The notes below the pieces were generated by a model. The model had not been told where the DNA came from and made no database searches. It saw only the letters and a program-made list of their open reading frames with translations. From assembly GCF_900156475.1 (NCBI RefSeq), contig NZ_FTNR01000014.1:50408-114407 (forward strand): DNA of 64,000 bases. The letters run 5' to 3'. Positions 1 to 8,434 of this stretch are shown piece by piece (positions within the stretch are counted from its first letter, which is position 1; every line of letters starts with the position of its first letter). The stretch is from Natronorubrum thiooxidans. Lineage in GTDB: Archaea; Halobacteriota; Halobacteria; Halobacteriales; Natrialbaceae. Position numbers and translations under genes: made by a program.

Positions 1-876
1 GGCGTGGGCGGGCCACTCCTCTTCGACCAGCGTCGAAATCGTCGCGTGGACCGCCGCGGTGACGACGGGGCCGCCGCTGAAGGTGGCATTGTGCGAGGCC
101 GCGCCGTCGGCGATCCAGTCACGGACTGCGACCGCGCCGACTGGCAGCCCGTTACCCAGCCCTTTCGCCGTCGTGAGGATGTCGGGCGTGACGCCTGCAT
201 TCTGGCAGGCCCACATCTGGCCCGTCCGTCCCATGCCGGTCTGGACCTCGTCGAAGACGAGCGCCGCGCCGGCTTCCTCGGTTGCCTCGCGGGCACGCTC
301 GAGGTAGCCCGCAGGCGGGACGTTGATGCCGCCTTCGCCCTGGATGGGCTCTAAGATGACGGCCGCGGTCTCCTCGTCGACGGCGTCGGCGAGCTCCTCA
401 CCGTCGCCGTAGGGGACGAACTCCACGTCGCCGGCCAGGGGCTCGAACGGTTTCTTGTACTTGTCTTTCCAGGTCGCTGCAAGCGAGCCCATCGTTCGGC
501 CGTGGAAGCTCCGGGTCGCGGCGATGATTTTGGAGTTGCCGGTCGCCGAACGGGCGAACTTCAGTGCGGCCTCGTTGGCCTCGGTGCCGGAGTTACAGAA
601 CCAGGCCGAGTCGAGGCCGTCGTGCGTCGACGCGACGAGCGCAGCGTAGGCGTCTTCGCGCGACTGGACAGGGAACGAAGAGTCGACAAAAGTCAACTTC
701 CCGACCTGTTCTTGGACCGCGTCGACGACCGCTGGGTTGCTGTGACCGAGCGGCGTACACGCGTAGCTCGCGCCTGCGTCGAGATACTCCGTTCCATCGG
801 TACTGTAGAGGAACGACCCCTCGCCGCGTTCGAGCGGAATCGGCTTGCTGCCGGAGATGAAGTCGTGGTCACTCAT
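1..876 (-). CDS. argD: LysW-carried or acetylated ornithine aminotransferase, C-terminus outside window
   Basis: Class III PLP aminotransferase that forms the ornithine precursor from the semialdehyde made by ArgC. I read 292 residues from the ATG at 876; the end lies left of the window. Visible motifs are NSGTEANEAALKFAR, the cofactor aspartate in FDEVQTGMGRTG and the Schiff-base lysine in TTAKGLGNG (about residue 236). The start overlaps the argB stop by four bases (ATGA), so the two are translationally coupled. With argW and argX in the same cluster, the substrate is most likely the LysW/ArgW-bound semialdehyde rather than a free acetylated one. A role in lysine synthesis is also possible for this family; arginine is favoured by argG and argH next door. 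Confidence 0.93.
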   Translation of the reverse strand, partial: MSDHDFISGSKPIPLERGEGSFLYSTDGTEYLDAGASYACTPLGHSNPAVVDAVQEQVGKLTFVDSSFPVQSREDAYAALVASTHDGLDSAWFCNSGTEANEAALKFARSATGNSKIIAATRSFHGRTMGSLAATWKDKYKKPFEPLAGDVEFVPYGDGEELADAVDEETAAVILEPIQGEGGINVPPAGYLERAREATEEAGAALVFDEVQTGMGRTGQMWACQNAGVTPDILTTAKGLGNGLPVGAVAVRDWIADGAASHNATFSGGPVVTAAVHATISTLVEEEWPAHA

Positions 877-1733
877 TGTGCAGCCTCCCCAGTATCGAGT
901 GCGCCGGGCTCGAGGGTCGTCCCCTCACCGGAGAGCGCACTCGAAATCGGCTCGTCTGCGTTCGCATCAGCAACGATGACCGAGGACGCACCGCCCTCGA
1001 GGGCTTCCTCTGCGGCCATGACTTTCTTCGTCATGAAGCCTTCCGCAGCCGATTTGACGGTCTCGAACGCTTCCGGAGTCGCAGCCGAATCGATCTTGGT
1101 CGACTCGTCGTCGGGGTCCTCGTAGATGCCGGACACGTCGGTCAACAGGACGAGGTCGGCCTCGAGTGCGCCCGCGATTGCGGCGGCAGCGCGGTCGGCG
1201 TCGGCGTTGACCGCGGTGTAGCCACCGTCTTTCTCCTTGCCGAGTACCGGGACGGAGACGACGGGCGTGTAGCCGCCTGCGAGGACGGTCTCGAGCAGGT
1301 CGGCGTTGACCGACTCGATTTTGCCGGAGTGGTCGCCGCGTTTGATTTTCTTTTTGCCGTCTTCTTTGACGCGGACGGCAGACTTGCGCTTGCCTTCCAG
1401 CAGTTTGCCGTCGGTCCCCGAGAGACCGACTGCGTTGACGCCCTCGTTCTGTAAGCTCTCGACCAGATCGGTGTTGAGCTTGCCGGGCATCACCATCTTG
1501 AAGACGTCCATGGTACGTTCGTCGGTAAAGCGCCCGACGACGCCGCCAGGCGTCTCGACGTAGGTCGGCTCCTCGCCGAGTTCTTCTAAGGTCTCGTCGA
1601 CGGCTGTCGAACCACCGTGGGTGAGCACGACGTCCTCGCCATCCTCGACGAGACTCGCAACGTCTGCGAGTGCGCCTTCCGGATCGACAGCGCGTGCGCC
1701 GCCGATTTTAACGACCACGGTCACTCCGGACAC
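873..1733 (-). CDS. argB: ArgW-glutamate (or N-acetylglutamate) kinase
   Basis: Amino acid kinase family protein of 286 residues that phosphorylates the gamma-carboxyl of carrier-bound glutamate, the second step of arginine synthesis. The N-terminus has VVKIGGARAVDP and the substrate/phosphate loop THGGSTAVDETL; a nucleotide-binding region follows at ALEADLVLLTDVSGIY (about residue 190-205). It lies between argC and argD, starts 100 bp after argC and overlaps argD by four bases. The 100-bp gap upstream carries two palindromes. The family also includes LysZ of the lysine pathway; assignment to arginine rests on the argGH neighbours. Confidence 0.92.
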   Translation of the reverse strand: MSGVTVVVKIGGARAVDPEGALADVASLVEDGEDVVLTHGGSTAVDETLEELGEEPTYVETPGGVVGRFTDERTMDVFKMVMPGKLNTDLVESLQNEGVNAVGLSGTDGKLLEGKRKSAVRVKEDGKKKIKRGDHSGKIESVNADLLETVLAGGYTPVVSVPVLGKEKDGGYTAVNADADRAAAAIAGALEADLVLLTDVSGIYEDPDDESTKIDSAATPEAFETVKSAAEGFMTKKVMAAEEALEGGASSVIVADANADEPISSALSGEGTTLEPGALDTGEAAQ

Positions 1734-1752
1734 CTCCGTTCCCTGTCTGCTC

Positions 1753-1799
1753 GCGGGCGTCGCCCGCTCGCACGGCTTGAGGGACGCATGCGTCCCTCA
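1753..1799. other. Two palindromes in the argC-argB gap
   Basis: The gap between argC and argB holds GCGGGC-GTC-GCCCGC at 1753-1767 and, 10 bp further, a perfect 22-bp palindrome at 1778-1799 (TGAGGGACGCATGCGTCCCTCA spans it; half-site TGAGGGACGCA). On the minus-strand transcript the large palindrome comes first, so both would fold in the intercistronic mRNA. They could be an RNA processing or attenuation site, or an operator. No function can be assigned from sequence. Confidence 0.75.
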
Positions 1800-1833
1800 T
1801 TGCTTTCGATCACGTTCGCTCTCGAAAAGGCTG

Positions 1834-2880
1834 TCATGGTGCTCCCACCGGGTGCAGTCCCGTAAACTCGAGTCCGGCCGTCTCCTCGAAGCCCAGCGCG
1901 ATATTGGCGGCGTGGACCGCCTGGCCCGCCGAGCCTTTCATCATGTTGTCGATCGCTGAGAAGACGACGATGCGCTTGTTCGAGGGGTCGAGTTCGAAGC
2001 CGACTTCGGCGAGGTTCGTTCCCGCGACCGACTTCGGCTCTGGGTAGCGGTAGACGCCGGAGCCACCGGCAGCCATGCGGACGAACGGCTCGTCCTCGTA
2101 GGCGCCGCGGTAAGCCTTCCAGAGGTCGCCCTTCGAGACGGGGCCCGACGGGAAGACGTGACTCGTCGCGCTCGCGCCACGGATCATATCGACGGCGTGG
2201 CACGTGAACGCAACGCTCGTGCCGAGGAACTGCTCGATCTCGGCTTCGTGACGGTGGCCCGTCGGCGCGTAGGGGCGAACGACGCCCGAGCGCTCGGGAT
2301 GGCTCGAGGCCTCGCCGCCGCCGGCCCCGCCTTCGGAGGAGCCGACTTTCACGTCGACGACGACCTGCTCGCCGCCCTCTAAGATGCCGTGTTCGAACAG
2401 CGGGTAGAGCCCGAGGATCGTCGCGGTGGCGTTACAGCCGCCGCCAGCGATCAGCTCTGCGCCCGCGAGGTTCTCGCGGTTGATCTCGGGAAGCGCGTAC
2501 TCGGCCTTCTCGAGGTATTCGGGCGCGCTGTGGCCGTCGTACCACTCGTCGTACTGCTCCTCGGTGTTGAGCCGGAAGTCAGCCGAGAGGTCGACGACGG
2601 TGTCGGCAATCTCGAAGAACTCGTCGATCTGTCCCATCGAGACGCCGTGTGGCGTCGCCGCAAAGAGGACGTCGACGTTCTCTAAGTCCTCGGGTTCAGT
2701 AAAGCGTAGGTCCGTCCCCCGCAGTGGCGGGTGGACGGAGCCGACGCTTTTGCCGGCTTTCGATCGGCTTGTGACTTCGGCGAGCTCGACGTTCGGATGG
2801 CCTTCGAGCAGGCGCAGGAGTTCGCCGCCAGTAAAGCCCGAGCCGCCGATGACGGTTGCGGTAACCGTGTCGGCTGCCAT
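1834..2880 (-). CDS. argC: ArgW/N-acetyl-gamma-glutamyl-phosphate reductase
   Basis: NADPH-dependent reductase of 348 residues that reduces the acyl phosphate made by ArgB to the semialdehyde. The N-terminal nucleotide fold is VIGGSGFTGGELLRLLEGHP, and the catalytic cysteine sits in GGGCNATATIL (about residue 149). The glycine-rich loop SSEGGAGGGEASSHPER is typical of the LysY/ArgC type that acts on carrier-bound substrates. Its ATG overlaps the TGA of argX by one base (TGATG), which supports both the start and co-translation. Confidence 0.93.
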   Translation of the reverse strand: MAADTVTATVIGGSGFTGGELLRLLEGHPNVELAEVTSRSKAGKSVGSVHPPLRGTDLRFTEPEDLENVDVLFAATPHGVSMGQIDEFFEIADTVVDLSADFRLNTEEQYDEWYDGHSAPEYLEKAEYALPEINRENLAGAELIAGGGCNATATILGLYPLFEHGILEGGEQVVVDVKVGSSEGGAGGGEASSHPERSGVVRPYAPTGHRHEAEIEQFLGTSVAFTCHAVDMIRGASATSHVFPSGPVSKGDLWKAYRGAYEDEPFVRMAAGGSGVYRYPEPKSVAGTNLAEVGFELDPSNKRIVVFSAIDNMMKGSAGQAVHAANIALGFEETAGLEFTGLHPVGAP

Positions 2881-3767
2881 CAGGCGCTCACCTCGAGTTC
2901 GCTGTCGGCAGCGTCGGCTGCTTTTTCCTCGAGCCAGTCGACGACAGTGCCGGCGATGTCGGTGTCGACGGCCCCGTCAAGGGCTTTGAACTCGACGGTG
3001 TGGTTGACCTCGTGGACAGTATAGCCGTCTTCGGTCTCCATCAGGTCGATACCGAGCAGTCCACCGCCAACGGCGTCGCTGGCCTGTTCGACGAGTTCGA
3101 TAGCCTCTTCGTCTGGCTCGAAGACGTCCGTCTCCGCACCTTTGGCGGCGTTGGTGATCCAGTGGTCCGACGAACGGACCATGCCAGCGATGGGCTCTCC
3201 GTCGGTCGCGAGCACACGGATGTCACGGCCGGGTTTCTCGACGAACTCCTGGACGTAGAACACCTTGTGCTCGTAGTGGCCGAGCGTGGCCTTGTGCTCT
3301 AAGATGGCTTCGGCGGCGTCCGGCGAGTCGATCTTGGCCATCAGGCGACCCCACGATCCCACGACGGGTTTGAGCACGCAGGGGTAGCCAAACTCCTCGA
3401 TGGCTTCCATCGCGGTCTCTTTCGTGAACGCGACTTTGGTCGCCGGCGTCGGTACGCCCGCTTTCTCGAGTGCGAGGCTGTTTTTCACTTTGTCCGCACA
3501 GATGTCGGCCGTCTCGTGGCTGTTGACCACGGGGATGCCGTAGGCCTCGAAAAACTGCGTGGCATAGAGGCTACGGCTCGTGGCGAGACAGCGGTCGACG
3601 ACGATGTCGAGGTCAGCAAACGCCTCGGGGGCCTCGCTGATGTCGAACGTCTGCTTGCGGACGTCGATCTTCTCGATCTCGTGATCGCGCTCGCGAAGCT
3701 CGTTGAGCAGGAGCTTCTCGTCTTTGCGAATCCGGGAGTAGAGTATTCCTACGTTCACGCGAACCAC
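2880..3767 (-). CDS. argX: Glutamate-ArgW ligase, ATP-grasp
   Basis: ATP-grasp ligase of 295 residues that attaches glutamate through its amino group to the C-terminal glutamate of the carrier ArgW, protecting it for the later steps. Family features are the N-terminal VGILYSRIRKDEKLL, the ATP-binding segment YPCVLKPVVGSWGRLMAKI and the metal-binding end VHEVNHTVEFK. It starts 49 bp after argW and overlaps argC by one base. LysX (aminoadipate) and ArgX (glutamate) are close paralogues; the arginine gene context and lack of lysine genes point to glutamate, though a bifunctional enzyme cannot be excluded. Confidence 0.92.
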   Translation of the reverse strand: MVRVNVGILYSRIRKDEKLLLNELRERDHEIEKIDVRKQTFDISEAPEAFADLDIVVDRCLATSRSLYATQFFEAYGIPVVNSHETADICADKVKNSLALEKAGVPTPATKVAFTKETAMEAIEEFGYPCVLKPVVGSWGRLMAKIDSPDAAEAILEHKATLGHYEHKVFYVQEFVEKPGRDIRVLATDGEPIAGMVRSSDHWITNAAKGAETDVFEPDEEAIELVEQASDAVGGGLLGIDLMETEDGYTVHEVNHTVEFKALDGAVDTDIAGTVVDWLEEKAADAADSELEVSA

Positions 3768-3816
3768 CCCTGGTGTGTGAGCTCAGGGCACAAGGTAGTC
3801 GCGACCGTGTGCAAGG

Positions 3817-3981
3817 TCACTCACCCCAGTCCTCTTCGAGCTCGGGGGCTCGCTCGAGGACTGGCGGCTCGGTGTCGACGACTTCAAGCTCTGCGCCACA
3901 GGTCGTACAGTCAACGATCTCTCCCACTTCCAGATCATCGTGCAGGGACACTTCTGCCCCACACTCGACGCATTCGGTCAT
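3817..3981 (-). CDS. argW: Amino-group carrier protein LysW/ArgW
   Basis: A 54-residue protein read directly from the minus strand: MTECVECGAEVSL at the start, two CxxC pairs (CVEC and CTTC) for one zinc, and the C-terminal EEDWGE that is the hallmark of LysW carriers. The last glutamate side chain receives the substrate amino group; the carrier then presents it to ArgX, ArgC, ArgB and ArgD. It is too short for many gene finders. It lies 49 bp upstream of argX, and a TATA-like element about 28 bp before the ATG suggests it heads its own, perhaps leaderless, transcript. Confidence 0.95.
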   Translation of the reverse strand: MTECVECGAEVSLHDDLEVGEIVDCTTCGAELEVVDTEPPVLERAPELEEDWGE

Positions 3982-4002
3982 TGTACCTGCAACTGGGAGC
4001 CA

Positions 4003-4014
4003 ATAACCCTTAAA
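4003..4014 (-). promoter_or_regulatory. TATA-like element for argW operon
   Basis: On the minus strand TTTAAGGGTTAT is centred about 28 bp before the argW ATG at 3981, the spacing expected for a leaderless haloarchaeal transcript. It would give the argWXCBD genes a promoter separate from argGH. No start site data are available. Confidence 0.45.
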
Positions 4015-4121
4015 CCCTTCGAACCTGTCAAGGGATATACACGAAGCGCAGTATCGTCTAATGGAGCGAAAATGCTGTTTTCCAGCCGATTACAGTTCCA
4101 ATATCATGGAGTTGGTAGTTT

Positions 4122-4137
4122 GTCCCCTGGCGGGGAC
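4122..4137 (-). terminator. Hairpin after argH
   Basis: GTCCCC-TGGC-GGGGAC forms a 6-bp stem with a 4-nt loop in the 225-bp gap between argH and argW. It lies between the argH stop and the argW promoter candidate, so it may mark the 3' end of an argGH transcript. No T-tract follows on the minus strand, so it may be a 3' stability element instead. Confidence 0.4.
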
Positions 4138-4206
4138 CGCCGGGAAATCGTGGGCCGCACTCGAGCAACCGACAGGCTCGAGACTGAGAGGAACGCGACG
4201 GCAGGC

Positions 4207-5715
4207 TCAGACATAGCCGTTCACCTCCGAGCGAAGCGCCTCGTGGGCTTCCTCAAGTGCGTCGTCGGTCGCTTCAAGCGTTTCGCCGTCGGCCTCGAGG
4301 GCGTCGCGAGCGGTCTCGAGCTGTGGGCCGACGGCCTCGGGAGCAGGCCCACCCTGCGAATCGCGGCTCGCGACGCTTTCGGCGGGATCGAGCGCGGCCT
4401 CGACGGCCTCGGGGTCGACGTAGGCCTCAAGCGATTCGCCGAGGACGTCCTGGGCTGCAGCCTCGAGTGCGTCGTAGTCCGCGCTGTTTTCAGCCGCGAT
4501 CGCAACGAGTTCATGTGCGGTCCGGAACGGCAGCCCGTTCGCCGCGAGCAGGTCGGCGACGCCGGTCGCCGTCGAGAATCCCTCGCCGGCTTCCGCCGCG
4601 AGCGCGTCCGCGTTCCAGTCGGCCGTCGCCACGGCCCCAGCCGCGACCTCACTGGCTTCGGTCACAGCGTCGACGGTCTCCCACGCGTGGGTCGTCGCGC
4701 GCTGGAGGTCACGGTTGTACGCACGCGGGAGCCCTTTGAGCGTCGTCGTCAGCCCCTGCACCCCGCCGGCTGCGTCTCCCGCGACCGCGCGGACGAGTTC
4801 CAGCGTGTCCGGGTTCTTCTTCTGGGGCATGATCGACGACGTCGACGAGTAGTCGTCCGAGAGGTCGACGAAGCCGCGGTTCGCGAAGATGATCACGTCC
4901 TCCGCCAGCCCGGACAGCGTCGTCGCGTGTGTCGACAGCGCTTGTGTCGTCTCGAGCAGGAAATCCCGGCTCGAGGAGGCGTCCATCGAGTTCTCGACGA
5001 CCGATTCGAACCCGAGCAGTTCCGCGGTGCGTTCGCGGTCGATATCGAACGGCGTGCCGGCGAACGCGGCCCCACCTAACGGCGACTGGTTGATCCGCTC
5101 GTAGGCCTCGAGCAGGCGTGCCGTATCGCGACGAACCGCGCCCTCGTAAGCCAGCGCCCAGTGTGCCACCGTCGTCGGCTGGGCGGGCTGGAGGTGCGTG
5201 TAGCCGGGCATGATCGTCTCCGTGTGCTCGGCGGCGACCTCGATGAGCGACTCGCGAAGCGCGAGGGTCGTCTCGATGGCCTCGAGGACGTCCTCACGCA
5301 GGCGATAGCGGATGCAGGCCGCGACCTCGTCGTTTCTCGAGCGCGCGGTGTGCATCTTCCCGCCGTCGGGGCCGACTCCCTCGATGACGGCGGTCTCGAT
5401 GGCCTCGTGGACGTCCTCGCCGTCGGGCAGGGAGTCGTGGCCGTCGACCTCGATCGCATCGAGTGCCGTGAGGATCTGGCCCGCAACGTCGTCGCCGATG
5501 ATGTCCTGCTCGGCGAGCATGATGACGTGTGCGCGGTCGATCTCGATGTCGGCCTCGAAGATCCGTTCGTCGGCTGCAAGCGAGGAGAGGAAGCTCCGAG
5601 CGGGGCCGCCGCTGAATCGGTCCCGTCGGACGACGCCTTCGTCGCCCGCAGTGTCGCTCCCGTCAGTTTCCAGTGTGGACTCGGTCGGCCCGTCGTGAGC
5701 GCTCTCCTCGGTCAT
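4207..5715 (-). CDS. argH: Argininosuccinate lyase
   Basis: Fumarase/aspartase superfamily enzyme of 502 residues that splits argininosuccinate into arginine and fumarate, the last step of arginine synthesis. The family signature SSIMPQKKNPDTLELVR is intact at about residue 291, with the substrate loop MHTARSRNDEVAA at about 121 and PGYTHLQPAQPT at about 169. About 30 acidic residues precede the usual N-terminus (GGPARSFLSS), common in haloarchaea. It starts two bases after the argG stop, so the two form one transcription unit. Confidence 0.97.
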   Translation of the reverse strand: MTEESAHDGPTESTLETDGSDTAGDEGVVRRDRFSGGPARSFLSSLAADERIFEADIEIDRAHVIMLAEQDIIGDDVAGQILTALDAIEVDGHDSLPDGEDVHEAIETAVIEGVGPDGGKMHTARSRNDEVAACIRYRLREDVLEAIETTLALRESLIEVAAEHTETIMPGYTHLQPAQPTTVAHWALAYEGAVRRDTARLLEAYERINQSPLGGAAFAGTPFDIDRERTAELLGFESVVENSMDASSSRDFLLETTQALSTHATTLSGLAEDVIIFANRGFVDLSDDYSSTSSIMPQKKNPDTLELVRAVAGDAAGGVQGLTTTLKGLPRAYNRDLQRATTHAWETVDAVTEASEVAAGAVATADWNADALAAEAGEGFSTATGVADLLAANGLPFRTAHELVAIAAENSADYDALEAAAQDVLGESLEAYVDPEAVEAALDPAESVASRDSQGGPAPEAVGPQLETARDALEADGETLEATDDALEEAHEALRSEVNGYV

Positions 5716-5717
5716 TG

Positions 5718-6950
5718 TTATTCGTCCTCGCCGTTTCCGTCGGTCGCGAGTTCGACTTCGTCGTCGTCGGCGTTCGCCGCGATCGCCTCGTTTGCGAGAC
5801 GGCGCTGGAAGCCGTGGTATTTCGCGACGCCGGTGGCGTCTTCCTGGGTGATCTTGCCGACCGTTTCGGTGTCGAAGGAGGCGTGTTCAGCCGAGTAGGC
5901 CGCGAATTTGCTGTCACGGGCGACAGCGCGAGCCTGGCCGCCTTCGAAGCGGATCGTGACGGTGCCGGTGACGCGCTGTTGGGTCTCGTCGATGAAGCCC
6001 TCGAGTGCGCCGACGAGCGGCGCGTCGACCAGGCCCTCGTAGCCCTTCTTGGACCACTTCTGGTCGATCAGCTGCTTGAACTCGCGTTCCTCCTGTGTGA
6101 GGACGAGTCCCTCGAGCGCCTCGTGGGCGTTGAGCAGCGTCGTGGCGGCCGGGTGTTCGTAGTTCTCACGCACCTTCAGACCGAGCATGCGGTCTTCCAT
6201 CGAGTCGGTGCGACCGACGCCGTAGGCGCCGGCGACTTCGTTCAGGTGCTCGATGAGCTCGACTGGCTCGTACTCGACGCCGTCGACGGCGACGGGACGA
6301 CCCTGCTCGAACTCGATGTCGATCTCCTGGGTCTCGCCGGTTGGGGCCTGCGTCCAGGCGTAGATGTCCTCCGGTGGGACATAGCTGGGGTCCTCCAGAT
6401 CGTCGCCCTCGACGGAGCGACTCCAGAGGTTGGTGTCGATCGACCAGTCGCCGCCGCTGCCACCCTCGACGGGGAGGTCTTTTTCGGCGGCGTACTCCTG
6501 TTCCCACTCGCGGGTGAGCCCGAGTTCGCGCACGGGGGCGATGACCTCGAGGTCGGAGTTACGCCAGACAGCTTCGAAACGCAGCTGGTCGTTGCCCTTG
6601 CCAGTACAGCCGTGGGCGATGCCGGTACAGCCCTGTTCCTCTGCGACCTCGAGAATCGCCTCGGCGATCACTGGGCGGGCGAGTGCCGTCCCGAGCGGGT
6701 AGCCCTGATAGGTCGCGTTCGCGCGAACGCCCTCAAGGCAGAGGTCAGCGAACTCTTCTTTCGCGTCGACGACGTAGTGCTCGAGGCCGAGTGCCTCGGC
6801 GGTCTCTTCGGCTTCGTCGAACTCGGAAGCCGGCTGGCCGACGTCGACCGTGACGCCGATAACGTCGTCGTATCCGTACTCTTCCTCGAGCAGCGGAACA
6901 CAGACAGTCGTGTCAAGCCCACCCGAGAACGCAAGTGCGACGCGTGTCAT
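5718..6950 (-). CDS. argG: Argininosuccinate synthase
   Basis: ATP-dependent ligase of 410 residues joining citrulline and aspartate. The PP-loop FSGGLDTTVC is at residues 8-17 and the citrulline-binding IAHGCTGKGNDQLRFE at about residue 114-130. It is the first gene of the argGH unit. The ATG at 6950 is preceded by a TATA-like CTTAAG about 31-35 bp upstream and a palindrome further up, consistent with a leaderless regulated message. Confidence 0.97.
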   Translation of the reverse strand: MTRVALAFSGGLDTTVCVPLLEEEYGYDDVIGVTVDVGQPASEFDEAEETAEALGLEHYVVDAKEEFADLCLEGVRANATYQGYPLGTALARPVIAEAILEVAEEQGCTGIAHGCTGKGNDQLRFEAVWRNSDLEVIAPVRELGLTREWEQEYAAEKDLPVEGGSGGDWSIDTNLWSRSVEGDDLEDPSYVPPEDIYAWTQAPTGETQEIDIEFEQGRPVAVDGVEYEPVELIEHLNEVAGAYGVGRTDSMEDRMLGLKVRENYEHPAATTLLNAHEALEGLVLTQEEREFKQLIDQKWSKKGYEGLVDAPLVGALEGFIDETQQRVTGTVTIRFEGGQARAVARDSKFAAYSAEHASFDTETVGKITQEDATGVAKYHGFQRRLANEAIAANADDDEVELATDGNGEDE

Positions 6951-6977
6951 ATGGTACTCGAGTGAAACAGCAGGAGG

Positions 6978-7008
6978 GACTTAAGGACATTGGTTTACGT
7001 CGCGTAAA
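6978..7008 (-). promoter_or_regulatory. argG promoter with palindromic candidate operator
   Basis: Upstream of argG the minus strand carries a TATA-like CTTAAG (6980-6985) and, just upstream of it, the perfect inverted repeat TTTACG-TCG-CGTAAA (6994-7008). The 6-3-6 layout is what a dimeric HTH regulator would bind, and its place upstream of the TATA box would suit activation or blocking of TFB. The rest of the 306-bp gap up to 7256 shows no gene; it includes a GC-rich run (gtcgccgtcgccgccgcc) near 7110. Confidence 0.55.
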
Positions 7009-7256
7009 TTAAGAATAGAGCGGCTGCTAACTGGAAATTTGGCGTTTCTGGGATCGTGGAACAATCCGGGAACGTGGGGAGTGATGTAGGTCGGGCTCAA
7101 AGGCCCGCCGTCGCCGTCGCCGCCGCCGCAGAGAAACGGTCCCGTCGGTACCAGGAACACCGAGCGTGGTTCCGACGGTGAGACTCATTAGTGGGGCTAT
7201 AACAGTCCTCGGTATTAAATCCTGCTAACTAGCGGACAACACGTCGATCGTGACGG

Positions 7257-8351
7257 CTACGTCTCCGCGTCGTCCTCCTCCGGAAGCGCTAACACGTTCT
7301 CCCGGCCGATTCTGAAGACCTCGATCTCGTCGTCGTCCCGCAGGGTGCTGACGACCTGACTCGTCTTGGCCTCGGTCCACCCCAGTTCCGAGACGACTGC
7401 CTGCTGTTTGATCCGGCCGCCACGCTCCTCGAGCAGCCCCAGGACGCGTTCTTCGTTACTGAGCAGTTCGGGTGACGGCTCGTTCGAGCCGTCGGTCGCA
7501 CTCGAACCATCGGCCACCGGCGAGGTCGCGCCGTTCGTACTGACCGCCGCGCCGTCTCGATTTCGTTTGAGCAACCAGCCAGCAGCCCCGACGGTTGCCA
7601 GCAGGGCAAGCGCGGCCAGCACGGTGAGCCACGGCATCGACGGCCCGTCCGCCGTTTCGTCCGGTTGCCCGCCCCCGTTTGTCTCTTCGATCATGACGAC
7701 CAGCGGCGGGTCGGGTGAGAACTCGGAGCCATCGCTGTCCCAGTAGACGTAGTCTGCTCCGGCATCCTCCGGTGACGGGGCGGCCTCCTCGATCGTGTAG
7801 CCCTCGGGGGCGATCATCTGCAACGAGGTGTTCTGTGATAAGGTGTACCCCGCGAGCGCACCACCGGCCTCGATTCGATTCAGTTCGACGTACGCGAACT
7901 TCGACCACTCGAAGCTCACCTCGACGCGGCCGATGTCTCGAGGGGCGGAACTCGTTTCCGTCGCGACGGAGACGTTCGAGAGTTCCATGTCCCTGTCCGT
8001 CGCGTCCGCCCCCTCGAGGACGACCTCGTTCCAGCGGGCTTCCTGACTGGCGGCGTACGCCTCCGGGTTCGCCTCGACGTCGTCGCGAAGCGCTTCCCAC
8101 TCCCCGTCGGAGTTGTTTTCGAACCGATAGTCGACGACGACCGCGGCCGACCCGTTCTCGGAGACGACGATATCGATATGGATATCGTCCGCCTCGGCGA
8201 GTCGGTCGCTCTCATCGGTGGACTCCTGTAGCAGTGCCCCCTGCATCTCGGCGCCGCCGACGACCCCAACCGAAAGGACCGCCAGCAACCCGAGGACACA
8301 CCCGATACCCACGAGCACCCAGAGCAGGGCCGAACGCCCCTTCCCATCCAT
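7257..8351 (-). CDS. Membrane-anchored protein with C-terminal winged-helix domain
   Basis: A 364-residue protein with an N-terminal hydrophobic segment (about 10-32, signal anchor), a beta-rich extracellular region (about 50-230, HIDIVVSENGSAAVVVDYRF onward), a second transmembrane segment (MPWLTVLAALALLATVGAAGW, about 250-270), a low-complexity linker and a C-terminal winged helix (ERVLGLLEERGGRIKQQAVV to about 355). This layout is a recurring haloarchaeal family with an exported sensor-like domain and a cytoplasmic DNA-binding domain. It could pass an outside signal to DNA directly. Ligand and targets are unknown. It is monocistronic, divergent from the small gene at 8435. Confidence 0.8.
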   Translation of the reverse strand: MDGKGRSALLWVLVGIGCVLGLLAVLSVGVVGGAEMQGALLQESTDESDRLAEADDIHIDIVVSENGSAAVVVDYRFENNSDGEWEALRDDVEANPEAYAASQEARWNEVVLEGADATDRDMELSNVSVATETSSAPRDIGRVEVSFEWSKFAYVELNRIEAGGALAGYTLSQNTSLQMIAPEGYTIEEAAPSPEDAGADYVYWDSDGSEFSPDPPLVVMIEETNGGGQPDETADGPSMPWLTVLAALALLATVGAAGWLLKRNRDGAAVSTNGATSPVADGSSATDGSNEPSPELLSNEERVLGLLEERGGRIKQQAVVSELGWTEAKTSQVVSTLRDDDEIEVFRIGRENVLALPEEDDAET

Positions 8352-8434
8352 TACACTAATTGCCGTATCCGTCCAAATAGGCTTTGCGACGTCGTAACGG
8401 TGCGTTTTTCAGACAGTCACGCCTACACGAAGGT

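Noticed and set aside
4..354. Plus-strand frame opposite argD
   Set aside because: Arg-rich antisense translation of a clear argD gene; no start context or family match.
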